NCBI GenBank assembly: GCA_007844125.1
Contig: CM017567.1
Span: 6,172,370 to 6,236,369, forward strand
Length of the DNA stretch: 64,000 nt
Source of the DNA: Sinonovacula constricta
Lineage: Eukaryota; Mollusca; Bivalvia; Cardiida; Solecurtidae
Direction of reading: 5' to 3'
Below are positions 28,140 to 39,310 of the stretch, piece by piece. The first letter of the stretch is position 1. Each line of letters opens with the position of its first letter. A model generated the notes under the pieces. The model was given only the letters and a program-made list of their open reading frames with translations. It was not told the origin of the DNA and made no database searches. The position numbers and the translations under genes were made by a program.

Positions 28140-28352
28140 GGGACCAGATATTTTGCGTGACATCCAGCTATTGTATTGGAGAAAGAACGCGGACAATTGT
28201 CTGGATAGAACCAATGGTGAACCGCTGGTCAGCTGAAAGACCTTCCCACATCAAGTCCTTCGCCCCGAACAGGACTCGCACCCACGCTCTGAGAGGCTAA
28301 GCAGTCAGATGAGTTTAAAATCGGCGACCACTACGCCACGGGCGCAACTTTA
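28140..28352 (-). mobile_element. tRNA-derived SINE, copy 1
   Basis: On the minus strand the tRNA-like head reads GCGCCCGTGGCGTAGTGGTC (box A region, about 28328-28347). A box B-like GGGTGCGAGTCCTG follows near 28272-28283. The downstream body shares CGAAGGACTT, ATGTGGGAAG, GGTTCTA.CCAGAC and CAGCTGGA with the copy at 32960-33292. SINEs are transcribed by RNA polymerase III from these internal boxes and mobilised by LINE enzymes. Box B has a T to G change, so this copy is probably inactive. The SINE family name is not assigned. Confidence 0.8.
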
Positions 28353-29164
28353 TTTAAGTCAAAAGGTGAATGGTGCATGCTTGCATAATCATATCAAACA
28401 AAGTTCATTAAGTGGTATAAGTAAGTGAGGTTTACACATTTCCGTTTATGTCAGCACTCCTATCCCTATAGACAAACATTTAAAATCAGATGATGGCAGA
28501 TGATGTTTAACATTTTATTACCGAATATTTAGTTAGTAAATATTTATTGAATTGCTAAACCAAGCTAAACAATATATATTGTCATCAAATAGAAGTTTTA
28601 ATAAAAAGATCTGCCGCGAGGGATAATATGGTCACTGTAGACTCACAACCTTTAGTACCAAACTATTAAACAATTATATAAAGGAAGGACTATATATTAC
28701 CAATATTTTTACTATGTATTTTTTTCCTCTTAAATGTTTTTTTTTATCAAATAATATCATCTACATGTACATACAACAGTCGATGTAGGAAATGGATTGG
28801 TGGCATTTGCGAGTGAAATGGTTTACACATCGGGAGCCTTATCTCACACTGGTATAGGATGTAGTATGTACATTAAGCCTGCATGTGCACATGTATTATT
28901 AAGGCGTGGCGGCAGATTGAGTCTTATAAGTATTGCACGTCAGGAAGTATGTCGCGGATCATTATGGTTTTACCTAATGACTTACAAATAGCACGTACAG
29001 CCTGTGCCTGAAAGCCGTGGAGTAAGTTGTTAAAAGGTGGTATCCGACAGTTTGGTTCAGTTTTTTTTTATATAAAAAAACAAAACAAATATTTTTTACC
29101 CTAAAAGATCCCGCGGAGTTATGTTTATCAATGTCATGCATCTTTAAAAAAGATAAATAACATC
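28353..29164. other. AT-rich stretch, nothing recognised
   Basis: Short open frames on both strands around 28797-29168 have no domains. No RNA or repeat is supported. Confidence 0.4.
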
Positions 29165-29420
29165 CCACTCGTGGTATATATTATATCGTCATTCGGGTAT
29201 TCCGCTCTGACTTCGATATATTTTATCAACAATTCACCTCGTTCTTATTAATATATCTGGATAGACTAGACACTAGAGCAAATTTAGATCGCAATTTTTA
29301 CTGCATTAGGGTTGAGGAAGTGTTCTAAAATGTCTTAACTTAGAATGAAGAATATTTTATTTCCTAATTTCTCCAAAAAAGTTAAGGTACTGTTACATGT
29401 GTTTGATTTTTGCAAATCGT
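29165..29420 (+). repeat. Unnamed dispersed repeat, copy 3 (partial)
   Basis: It matches the second half of the repeat at 23940 and 36510, starting at the hairpin core (29175-29220: TATATCGTCATTCGGGTATT, then CCGCTCTGACTTCGATATA). It then continues through a CGTTCTTATTAATA-like stretch, a GATCGCAATTTTTACTG-like stretch and a final CTCCAAAAAAGTTAAGGTA. It lacks the first-half CTGCAGAGATAGC block, so it is truncated or diverged at its left side. Confidence 0.6.
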
Positions 29421-30574
29421 CGGTAAGCAAACTATAAGGTTCATGTGTTGTGTGTGCATACTTCACGACTCGAATTCGTGCTTTCAACACTGTTCAAGTT
29501 TATCGGAACGACCACAGGCTGTTTTAATTAAATTGCAACCATAAACGACAAGAATGTCTTGTCAGTTTTCACGATGTTATAAACAGTACTTGAAGGGTGC
29601 AGCAATTAGACTCAAGGCACACGTTATTGTCCGTATATAAGTGAATTTAAACTTCTGTTTTGCCAAGGCCGTGCATCGACGTGTAGAACATTCTGTGACA
29701 AACATGAATTATGTTCGCTGAAATCATGCTAAAGAAAATAAGACGAGAAGTATAGAGAAGGGACGAGTTTGAAATTGATATTTCATTGTTAACATTTCTT
29801 TTTAGGGTTTTATGAATTGTTCATATTTAACGGGAATCGATAATGATAATATTTTAACTCAAGCATGATACGAGAATTATGCGTGTACTGTTGTAAATTT
29901 TAATGAAAATAAATTGTGTACGTTCAATAAATAATAAACCTGGCCTATTGCAAATAAATGTTGGTTGTTTAAGAGGACTTATCTTCAGACATGCTAGTTT
30001 TATATACACAAGAAAGTAGCTGGGTTTCTCTATATTTCTTTGGCGCCGTTTGATCTATTAAGTGTCGGTGTGCCGTAAAACCCAAATACAAATACATTCT
30101 CTATTTTTCTAGGTCAAGTAGGTCAACTCATTTCAAAGTTTTCCAGAATATGTTCCGTTTTCATATCGACAACTAAGATAGCCACGATCTCGTTGACGCT
30201 TGGTTTGGCAGCATGTCAAATGTTCGCTTGTTATTATATGAAATGCAACATTCAACAGTACAACATACATTTATTTACATTGCGTTTGTTTACTGGCACG
30301 TCTAGAAAACAAACACACATAACTATTTGGTATTTTCCACAGAGAAGTATGTTTCACACGTTTTCACGTTTATTAAAGCACATACAACTGGTGTAGCATA
30401 CTGGTAGCTTTTACTGAGGTCTATGCAAAAGAACTGATGTTGATTTGAAACGATAGGATCGCAGAGAAATCACTAGATGAAGGTCATGAAGCAAGTTATG
30501 TTGAACACTATGGTAGAATAACTTTACTTTGTGAGCTAGTTTTTCAATTAAGTCAGTGATTTGATTTTACGGAC
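29421..30574. other. AT-rich stretch, nothing recognised
   Basis: A 67-codon + frame at 30193-30396 has no recognisable domain. No other signal is supported. Confidence 0.4.
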
Positions 30575-30641
30575 ATTCTCTTCGACATAAACATTTAGAT
30601 AGCAGCAATATTCTCTTCGACATAAACATTTAGATAGCAGC
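30575..30641 (+). repeat. Two-copy tandem repeat, 35-bp period
   Basis: A 32-bp unit starting ATTCTCTTCGACATAAAC and ending ATAGCAGC occurs exactly at 30575-30606 and 30610-30641, joined by three bases. The perfect identity implies a recent slippage or duplication event. Confidence 0.95.
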
Positions 30642-31488
30642 TGTATTTCTAATGCACCTCTGTACTGATAGTTGCTCCTAATTAAATAATAATGACGTCA
30701 TTTGACATGCCAGAAATAACCTGTGTTTCGTAATAAGCAATTCTTTTCATAGAAGTAGGGATAGTAGTTACTTGTCTACGAGAGGAGATGGTTTCCAACT
30801 GCCAAGTTGGTGAGGTTAACAATCTTCCATATCTAATTGACTACTCAAAACTTAGGGTCAAATGAAAGAACAACATAGAAATAGTTCTGTATATTTGGCT
30901 TGCAAGAAATAAAGTAAAAGCTTGTGTGATAAACACACAAAAAGTTTAACCTCTTTTTTTGTAAATTGAAATGTACATAAACAAGTAACATTAGTCAATA
31001 ATGTTTAGTCTGAATTGTTTAGTCAAATATATCCAGTGTAATTTACCACGAAACCTTTCGCTGTGTGCGTATAATATATTTGATCTTAAACAATCAGCAA
31101 TTTGTATTTATCTTTAAGAACGATGAGCCACAATATGTCTTGTATAAAACTGTTGTACTTTCGTACAGAATAATAACAGATATGGCAAGTTTAAGATAAA
31201 ACAATGGACTTCCAATTAATCTGCCTATTAGCCTCTAAGCTTATCATTACAGATGACTAATTATCGTTGCATAACTCTTTGTTTTGCCTCGTTTTAAAGA
31301 ATATGATGAATGGAGAAATGTACTTAAATTTATATAAACGCAAGCCTGAATTTTAGTAAATGGGAAAATGACCGTTTTGATGAGGGGGTGGGGATGAAGA
31401 AAAATGATATCATTATGATGTTGAGAATGAGGGTTCTGGCGGTGTGCTGCTGATGATGATGGTGAAAAGAAGAGGAAGAGAAGAATAC

Positions 31489-31489
<1 letters not shown>
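30642..31489. other. AT-rich stretch, nothing recognised
   Basis: No gene, RNA or repeat signal is supported. Confidence 0.4.

Positions 31490-31535
<46 letters not shown>
31490..31535. repeat. (ATG)n trinucleotide microsatellite
   Basis: About 15 uninterrupted TGA/ATG units, preceded by a purine-rich imperfect stretch (31370-31490). The minus-strand poly-Ser ORF (31330-31557) is a by-product. Confidence 0.95.
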
Positions 31536-32039
31536 TATCAATCCGAAGCGATTTCACAACGTCTTATAATATATTCAAAGAGGCTTACATTTATTAATTA
31601 ACCATTTCTTTCTTAATTGAATATTAAACTGTCATCATTTTTGTGTCTCGCATTTAAGAAATGTTTAAATCATCACAAATGTCTTCACACCAGTTAGACA
31701 TCCCATAAAACAGCGTGTGTCTCATGAATGTCTAATTATATTAACAGAATGAAGAGATCTAAAATGGTAATTAGAAACAGGCTTTTATTGCCTTCATTAC
31801 CATTTTTAAAGGAAAGCATAAAACACGAAAATTATGACTCATGCAAACATGCAATATGGACTATTATTTAACATGCAAATTGTATTCTGTTTAATTGCGT
31901 CCGTGTCTTAATTTTCTTCCTTTCGAAATATTCAAGCCAGTCAATGTCAAACAATAAAAAAACGCATGGACATTATTTTAAAAGAGTGTGTACAACGGTT
32001 TTAAGGTATTAGATTTCTGATAAATATTTTAAATACACT

Positions 32040-32500
32040 CATATTTTTATAATTCTAACACAGCTTTAAGTACCTGCATACGTTTGTCTTCACATATATA
32101 GAGCGTTTTACAGTGACTGATGAAATGTTCAGGATTGTCGACATACGGGCTATCTATCCAATGGAACTGGCACATTGAGCTGATCTTTCATTCATCACAG
32201 TTACACGGAAAACGACAAGCCACAATCATATATGTCAATGTTCAAATGTAATTGTTCGCAAAGAAACATTGAGGTGGAAACGAATCGTAATGGAAGTAAT
32301 TGTCTCTCTCTTATTATTGAGTTCAACAAATGAATGCAGTTGTTCTTTAATTTCATTTTCTGGCCAAGCAGGAGCAGCTCACCCTCATTTAAACTTTCTT
32401 TTAATGAAAATACCAAGATATCTTTACTCAAACCAATCAACACCATACGTTAGCGACCAAGTTTATATTTTTGCAAAACAAAAAACATAAGGTTAATTCC
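32040..32500 (+). repeat. Local segmental duplication, copy A
   Basis: It aligns with 33730-34480. Shared words in order include GTCGACATACGG / GTCGGCATACGG, GAACTGG, ACATTGAGCTG, CATATG...GTTCA and AACATTGA.GTGGAAAC.AATCG. Identity looks like 70-75%. Open frames on both strands (32201-32446 minus, 32269-32490 plus) are not conserved in copy B, so the duplicated sequence does not look coding. The copies lie about 1.7 kb apart in the same orientation. Confidence 0.65.
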
Positions 32501-32959
32501 TTCGATAAATTTCAGATGCGCACTTCAGTTCTGTAAAACGCTTGACAGAAATCTTTAATATGTGTACGTTATTCTGTACGAAGAAAGACAAAGCTAGGAA
32601 TGAAACGAATGGCTTTTAATTCTGTGTCATGTGACTAAATCCATTTTATCATACTTTAATTTCTAACTGGTATGTTTCATTTTCTTGAATTTCTGAAGTA
32701 AGTCAAATATATTTACTATAATGCAGCATGAAACATTTAGCAGCATGTTCAGCTGTTGCATGAATATTGTGTGCATCACTTTCATAGTGTAAGTGTATCT
32801 GACCATGATACACTGTTTTTCCTGTTGAGTTGATGATATATTTCAATACTTAGCTTGACGTTTGAAAGTCACTGTACCATACCATTATGAACAACAGCTT
32901 CTCAGAGAAACACGTGTGCGACATTCTGAAATGTACAGTAGGAATACAAGCTAAATAAT

Positions 32960-33292
32960 AGAGTTATTGTTTATTCGTTTGTGATTATTTGCATGATTAT
33001 GGTGTTGATGATGATGATGTACAGGTAGAAGAAGAGGTACACGAGGAGGTCGAAAAGGAGATTTTTGCCATGCATCGCAGTGACCAATTATGATCATGAT
33101 AGCGAGGTCCAGCTGTTTTGGTGGAGCAGGACCCCAGACAAAGGTCTGGGTAGAACCACCGGCGCACCACAGGTCAACTTCCCACATTAAGTCCTTCGAC
33201 AAGAACGGGACTCGAACCCACTCGGTGAGAGGCTATGCAGTCCGAAGAGTTACAAAAATCTGCGACTCTACCACTGTGCCAAGGGCGCCCCC
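32960..33292 (-). mobile_element. tRNA-derived SINE, copy 2
   Basis: The minus-strand head reads TGGCACAGTGGTAGAG (box A, 33266-33281). A consensus-like box B, GGTTCGAGTCC, follows at 33208-33218. The body, with CGAAGGACTT, ATGTGGGAAG, CCCAGACC and CAGCTGGACC, matches the copy at 28140-28352. The 3' side runs into CATCATCATCATCAACACC-type simple sequence near 33000-33020, which may be the element tail. Promoter boxes are better kept than in copy 1. The exact 3' limit and a target-site duplication were not resolved. Confidence 0.82.
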
Positions 33293-33729
33293 TAGGGAAG
33301 GATGAGCAGGAGCTTAACTTTGAAGTTCATTTTTCTACAAACCTTTTCTGAATATTTTTCGTACAACGACACGTTATTTGTTTACTGTTTATAATACTTA
33401 ACTTAAATAAAATACTCAACGAAATGAAACGGAGAAAGTCTTTGTCATTTCATTGAATGAAATGAAATAAAAACGTTTCTTTTCATTTTGTAACAGAAAA
33501 AGCTATTCATGCATCTTAATATGTTGTTGTTTTCCAGAACGAATAAAGATTTTATTGAAGATTGAAGAATTATATTAATATTTAATAATGTCGTCTATAA
33601 TGTTAACTTTTTTAAGTCATTTGAAAAAAAACAACATGAATAATGAAAACCTGCAATGACAATAACATGGAAAGAAGGATCTTGTTTCATTAAGACACGC
33701 AAGCTATAAATAATAACCGACATTTTTGC

Positions 33730-34480
33730 TCTTATGTTTCCTGTTAAGAACACTTTTAAAGTTGTTTCGTACATACAAATGCATGTCTGTTGTACCTTGA
33801 GGGATGAAACGTGCAGGGCTGTCGGCATACGGTCTGACCTCATTGAACTGGAACATTGAGCTGGCCTATCATACCTCACAGTGAAAACGCGAAAGATGTC
33901 AGGCAACATTCATATGACACTGTTCACATACAGTTATTAGCAGAACCGAACAGAACCGAACAGAACTTTATTGACTTAAACTACAATAGTTTCTCGTCAA
34001 CAAACATGGTAAAAGCAACGTGTATACAATATTAAATCATGTGAGAAATACATATTTCATAAACGCTTAATCACAAAAGTAATAACATTATTGCAACAGA
34101 CATAACTTTTAATATTTATTTTTTATTATGTGTCATCCTTACGTCCTCTTATAAGGAATCAATTTTTACTTGTACAATAAATGATGAATAATTGGAGACT
34201 GAACTAGTATTAGACCTCCTTTTGTCGTATTACAACGTGGACGTTTTAATAAAGCAAAACAACTTATGCGTCCACAGAGAAAGGAATACAATCATAAAAT
34301 CATGTATGGTGCAACTATCTAGTCATACGTATCATTTCTATGATGGTTATTATTGAAGTAACAAAAATACACATGTATAGCATGTATACACATGTATAAC
34401 TACTCAATATTAGCAAAGCAACATTGAAGTGGAAACTAATCGCAACGCAAGTAAATGATTCTCCCTTATTCTTATTTTGC
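33730..34480 (+). repeat. Local segmental duplication, copy B (interrupted)
   Basis: This is homologous to 32040-32500, but the homology is split at 33934/34416 by a retrotransposon tail. The left part carries GTCGGCATACGG and ACATTGAGCTGG. The right part resumes with AAGCAACATTGAAGTGG. The uninterrupted copy A acts as the empty-site control for the insertion. Confidence 0.65.
33935..34415 (-). mobile_element. 5'-truncated LINE 3' tail with 8-bp target-site duplication
   Basis: The inserted body is 33943-34407. It is flanked by TATTAGCA on both sides (33935-33942 and 34408-34415). The minus-strand 3' end is a short repeat tail of TTCTG/TTCGG units after GTCAATAAAG. Several LINE groups end in short tandem units rather than poly(A). 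Only about 465 bp of 3'-UTR-like sequence is present, with no reverse transcriptase. Insertion after the local duplication is supported by the lack of this segment in copy A. The LINE clade is not determined. Confidence 0.75.
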
Positions 34481-34548
34481 TAAAGTTCCTGCAAATCCTG
34501 GGCGGGCTTGAATAGCTTCAGGAAACATGTACGTATGTTTATTTCCTA

Positions 34549-35193
34549 TCAATTAAGAACAATGTAATCTCTAATTAATGCTTCAGATATCAGTATCCTG
34601 AAGACTTTTGTCGATGTTGTTGTAGACGTTTGATACATGGATGCCGTTGTAGTGGTGGATGTTGTTGTAGAATTTAGATACATGAATGCCGTTGTAATGG
34701 TGGATGTTGTTGTAGACGTTTGATACATAGATGACGTTGTAGTGGTGGAAGTTGTTGTAGAAATTTGCTACATGGATGACGTTGTATTGGTGGATGTTGT
34801 TGTAGACGTTTGATACATGGATGACGTTGTAGTGATGGATGTTGTTGTAGACTTTTGATACATGAATGCCGTTGTAGTGGTGGATGTTGTTGTAGAATTT
34901 TGATACATGGATGCCGTTGTAGTGGTGGATGTTGTTGTAGAATTTAATACATAGTTTGACGTTGTAGTTGTGGATGTTGCTGTAGACTTTTGATATGTTG
35001 ATGTCGTTGTGGTGGTGGATGTTGTTGTAGACTTTTGATACATGGATGTTGTGAATTACGTTGTAGCGGTAGATGTTGTAGACTTTTGGTGCATGGATGA
35101 CGTCGTAGCGGTAGATGTGGTCGTGGTGTTTTGATACATCATTGTCATATACATTTCGTTACTAAATACGAGTATAATATTCAGTGTCCGCAT
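34549..35193 (-). pseudogene. Thr/Ser-rich mucin-like 45-bp-repeat frame with two internal stops
   Basis: From ATG at 35193 one minus frame runs 215 codons to TGA at 34549-34551, broken only by TAA at codon 46 (35058-35056) and TAG at codon 142 (34770-34768). It encodes about 12 units of 15 residues, such as MYQKSTTTSTTTTAS. Most units are 45 bp and one is 51 bp, so every length change preserves the frame. The N-terminus MRTLNIILVFSNE is short and hydrophobic, but weak as a signal peptide. The C-terminal ~20 residues are non-repetitive. The TAG is a single-base change of the TAT (Tyr) codon conserved in most units. It resembles secreted mucin-type Thr-rich repeats, which carry O-glycans. It may be a broken gene, one exon of a larger gene, or a minisatellite with fortuitous frame. 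No family match is claimed. Confidence 0.45.
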
Positions 35194-35959
35194 GGAATAT
35201 CCGACTCGCAATGCATTAGCCGGTCATTTTGAGTCCTACATTGACATAATTGCGTGTCCTGATCTGTAATGTGGTTGGAAACTTTCTGTACATGTATTTG
35301 ATGGGATCTCCCTATACCATGACTGTTTAAAACTATCATAATATCATAATGACTTCACATATGTCCCGCTGTCTTCGATGGCAATACAAAACCAAAGCAA
35401 GCATGTTCTTAACGTATACAGTCAAATTATCTTTCTATTCAATACATTATTCAACAACGCTCTGTCTATCAATCTGTTGAAGAGTTTTGAAATATATGCA
35501 GATACATAATTTCTAAACAAACAGCGAATTGCTTGAAACTGACCCTTTGGCAGTCAGAAACTTATATTGATTGTAAACACGATGGCAGGACAGTCACTGT
35601 TGATTTAATATCGCTTCATCTATCCAGTGGTGGCCTATATAGGTGAGATAACTTCTCGGATTGCGCAGTAAGTATAAGTTCGGGATAATGTTCGCCTTTG
35701 TTAATTGACATCAATTACGTATTTATCATCGGCCTATTATAGTGTTGTTGTTTTTCGGGTGGCGTGATTACTGTTCCATATCACCGCTTTATTATACTAA
35801 TTTTGCTCTTTTTGATTGGGGTGGCTTTTCTATCTCTCTTAAGGAGTACTTTTGTTGCCGATGGATTTATTTTTGACATAAATTACATATTTTAGAAAGT
35901 TACATGTATATGCATTTTTTTCACTTGTTTGTAAATAATATTCTTTGCCTTTCTTAATA
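35194..35959. other. AT-rich stretch, nothing recognised
   Basis: This is the upstream side of the mucin-like frame. I could not identify a promoter or splice structure. Confidence 0.35.
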
Positions 35960-36050
35960 CCTTCCGATGCAAGTGCCTACTTTTAGAATAGGTAAATAAG
36001 AAACGGTCCTATCAAAATTTAAATTTTATCTACCTGTAGACGAAGTCTCA
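35960..36050 (-). repeat. End fragment of a dispersed element (family of 9657, 46319, 48647)
   Basis: CCGATGCAAGTGCCTAC (35967 on) resembles CCGATGCAGGTGCTTAC at 46324. Next comes AATAGGTAAATAAGAAACGG, TCCTATCAAAATTTAAA and ATCTACCTGTAGAC. On the minus strand these match the right end of the 46319 element (GTCTACAGGTTGATAAAATT ... TTATTTACCTATT). The two end motifs sit next to each other here but 270 bp apart at 46319. That suggests a deleted or rearranged copy. Confidence 0.6.
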
Positions 36051-36509
36051 CTTTGATAGACTTGTTTCTGTATAGTTATAATGCTTCGTCACTCTTAAAT
36101 CAACCTTAATAGTATGCCTTTGCCTAGTGACGGTTCAATTTGTGATTTATCTGATAAGCGGTGACTATGTATGGGTTGTTTGTAGTCCCACAGTTTGACC
36201 AATTTAGCAACTTAAATATAGTTCACTTCTTCTGACAATCCGGCATACAAGTTTATAACAATAACAATTATAAATTGCTTCTACCAATGATTCCTGATTA
36301 CCGTTGGAAATCCAACGTTGAAGCTATGGTTGCCAAATCCTAACACTCTGGCCTCTTACTCAAGTCAGTATAGGCCTCCTGGAAATTGTCATCACCATTT
36401 TAATTGTTTCCAAAAATTAACTACGTGGCTCAGCCAATGTCATATATTAAGTTCTGGAGAGTGTTCATTTGGTGAGTCCATACATGATTAAAAGTGGTAT
36501 CAGACAGTG

Positions 36510-36930
36510 TGGACCAACATTTCTTTTCTCAAATAACCAAATAAGTCGATGTTACCTGAAAAGGTCCTGTAAAATGCTGTTCACTGATGTCGAGCACAAA
36601 TCACCGCTCGTCATTGCAAACAGGTATTTCCTATCTGAGCCACGCTGCAGAGATAGCTATTTTAAAATTTAGAAAACCACATAACCACTTACTTTTGAGA
36701 TCACGTTATATAGTCATCCGGGTTATCCGTTCTGACGAAGATATATTTTATAGCAGAGACTTCTATTGAGTTGTTTTATACAATTGGAAAGAATACACAA
36801 TAAGTGTGGGGTTTTCACGATTAGTTCTGTCTAACAATTCAGTTAATGTTCAAAAAAAGACTAAAGTATGGGTTTATACAAAAGGCAAGCCAAAATTTCT
36901 AAAAGCAGTGGTTGCGATATTGTGATATGT
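36510..36930 (+). repeat. Unnamed ~420-bp dispersed repeat, copy 2
   Basis: It has the same orientation and block order as copy 1 at 23940: AAATAACCAAATAAG, ACCTGAAAAGGTCC, AAAATGCTGTTCA, CATTGCAAACAGGTATTTCC, CACGCTGCAGAGATAGCTAT, ACTTACTTTTGAGATCA, then the hairpin core at about 36706-36747 (TAGTCATCCGGGTTATCCG, TTCTGACGAAGATATA), and AAAAGCAGTGG near 36900. The 67- and 60-codon frames inside it are not shared with copy 1. Confidence 0.75.
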
Positions 36931-37709
36931 ATGTTTATATAGGCAAACTGATGAAAGCCTCCTTTAACATACTAGAACCTTGTAGTTTAGGTTAGGCCAA
37001 ATGGTAATTGTACAACATTTCCTTGATCTTGCATTCATTTGATCTTTATATATTCAAATCAAGAAAAGCGTGTTGATGATGTTTTCAGCAATAATAAGAA
37101 ATCCTTGTCATATTTTCGTATTCCTGATTACAACAATGTTACCTGTGCAATATGACGATGGTAAACAATATCCCCGTGCATGTAATCTACAAGGTATATT
37201 GGCATTGTATTTAATCATGATTCCCACGTATGTTTTCCCTTATTGACGTTCATTGGGTTTTGTTTTTTAATTCCATCTACACTGGATCCGGATGCTACAA
37301 CCATTGATGCTTATCTAATCGATCTTTCCTTGATTCAAATATAATTTCTTTTTTCTATGAAGATATATGTGTAGTTCCAGTAGAAATAATACTTATCCCC
37401 GCACCAAAACAGATTAAGAGTTTTGTTTTAATTGCGTCATTAGTTTCTTTTTACTTAACTTAGCTTTGAGAATCCCTTTTTTGCCCCTGATCATTCCAAG
37501 GTAGTGACTGTTTGCTTTTGTCCTTTTTTATATTATGTGTCGTCACAGTTGTTACAATACTCATAAGACATTGTCATATTTTTTATACTTATATTATGTT
37601 TACAAGTGGTTTGCATCGCCCATAGGACTTGGACGTGCAAGCCATATTAAACTTTAAGTACATGTATAATAAGGCCTCTGGATACATTAACACAGAATAG
37701 CGGTCAAAG
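36931..37709. other. AT-rich stretch, nothing recognised
   Basis: No gene, RNA or repeat boundary can be supported. Confidence 0.4.
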
Positions 37710-37890
37710 TCGTAACGACTGATTGCAGAGCTTAAGTTCACCGTTTGACATTTAGCTTTAATTGACTCATTGGCAATACGATACGTGCCGACGTTAAATT
37801 GTCTTTCGGTTTTATAATTGTGTAATTAGAATATATAGCTTACGTTTCAAAAAGCGTTATGAGTACATTCAAATATAGATCAGCCATGTA
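37710..37890 (+). repeat. Local diverged repeat, copy 1 (partner at 38640)
   Basis: It shares CACCGTTTGACATTTAGCT, ATTGTGTAATTA, ATATAGCTT and CGTTATGAGTACATTC-like words in order with 38640-38830. The partner reads CGCTGTTTGTCACATAGCT, CTGTGTAATTA, ATAAAGCTT and CGTATGAAGAACGTTC. A weaker echo (ACACCGTTTGTCATTTACC) occurs near 27850. It appears to be an old repeat family without coding capacity. Confidence 0.45.
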
Positions 37891-38639
37891 GGCGGTCTGT
37901 GAAACTTAAGATAACATTGGTATTTAAAAGCAAGTGCAAATGTCATCGTGTGGATAAATAACTTTCCACGTGATCCATACAACGAAGTATAGTTAAAAGG
38001 GCAGTTGTAATGCATTTCTGTTCTGATGGTAACGCATGTTGCAGGTTTCAATGGTATTTTAGGGTTCTTGTTTTTTTTTAAATTGACGCAGTGCTGTATG
38101 GGAAGAACTCGGGACAAAACTGTATCCATGGGTGGATAGACAGACGGTCGGCCGTACGTGCAAAAGGATAGACGGATGGACACCAACATACAGACAACTT
38201 AATTCAAGTATATCCCCAAAACTTAATGTTGTTGGTATTATGATATATTTAATAGATATAGAATTATTTTACAAATGCAAGCATTCCATTCATGTAACCT
38301 TGTTATGTATGTGTAATATTGAAAGCGAAAATGAATTATTTTTTTAAAAAAATGTATATTTTGGGGTTCTTGTCAATACCGTTTTTAACTCTATTGACGT
38401 TAAGCTTTCAAAAAGTGGTATTAACTAATATCTGAAAAGTGATAATGTAACAAACGAGACATTGGCAAATCTTCTATCAATTAATGATTATACTTTTTCG
38501 GCCAATGTATCTTATATTGAGTTATGTATATACCCTATTGCAATGAATACACAGCCGACTTTCTCATATGTGGGCACAATTATTTTTACCATTAGGGAGA
38601 GTGAAGCTTTATTTAATACATTGGGTAAATTAAAGTCCC

Positions 38640-38830
38640 AATGGTCCTGTTGCGCTGAAATGCGCTGTTTGTCACATAGCTGTAACTGCACATTTGGTAA
38701 AAGGCGACTTCTCGGCGATAACTTGCCACTTCTGGTCATGACTGTGTAATTAAGATATAAAGCTTCAGTTGCTATAAGCCGTATGAAGAACGTTCACGTT
38801 CGAAGAAGATATTTATATTTAGACCATCTG
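38640..38830 (+). repeat. Local diverged repeat, copy 2 (partner at 37710)
   Basis: See the shared blocks in the 37710 copy. A 95-codon + frame (38462-38749) and its antisense frame end inside this repeat and are not conserved in the partner, so I do not call them genes. Confidence 0.45.
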
Positions 38831-39126
38831 AAATGCACGTAACTAGCCAACAAAACCTAACAGTGATAGTGTGGTCTGGGTGAGTGTATTTCAACTTGCC
38901 TGTATGCGGATTGAGGCGGTCTATTTACATGTCAATGTAGATAAAAATAAACATCGACATGGCGGGATATTATAAATAGCGATCTTCTACGACAATTTAT
39001 GGATTCAACTGCTTTTATGTTTAGTATTTTTATTGTTAGTAGAAATATTTCAGGAAGCATAAAATTTGTGTTGTACATATATACACTTTACATAATCATA
39101 AATGCAGTTTTGATCAAGTTTTGTTG

Positions 39127-39310
39127 GTGACAAGCTACACATTTTGACTGTTTGTCTACACATTTGACTGTTTGTGACAAGCTACACATTTTGACTGTTT
39201 TTGACAAGCTACACATTTTGACTGTTTGTGGCAAGCTACACATTTTCACTGTTTGTGACAAGCTACACATTTTGACTGTTTATGACAAGCTACACATTTT
39301 GACTATGTGT
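39127..39310. repeat. 27-bp minisatellite (~7 units)
   Basis: Units of 27 bp contain GACAAGCTACACATTTTGAC and TGTTTGT. One unit is shortened near 39155. Since 27 is a multiple of 3, the minus strand reads as 9-residue repeats (CSLSQTVKM) for about 50 codons. The frame has no recognised start context or domain, so I call it a minisatellite. Confidence 0.9.

Noticed and set aside
39088..39270. Nine-residue repeat protein (CSLSQTVKM units)
   Set aside because: It is explained by the 27-bp minisatellite. It has only about 60 codons, with no gene context.
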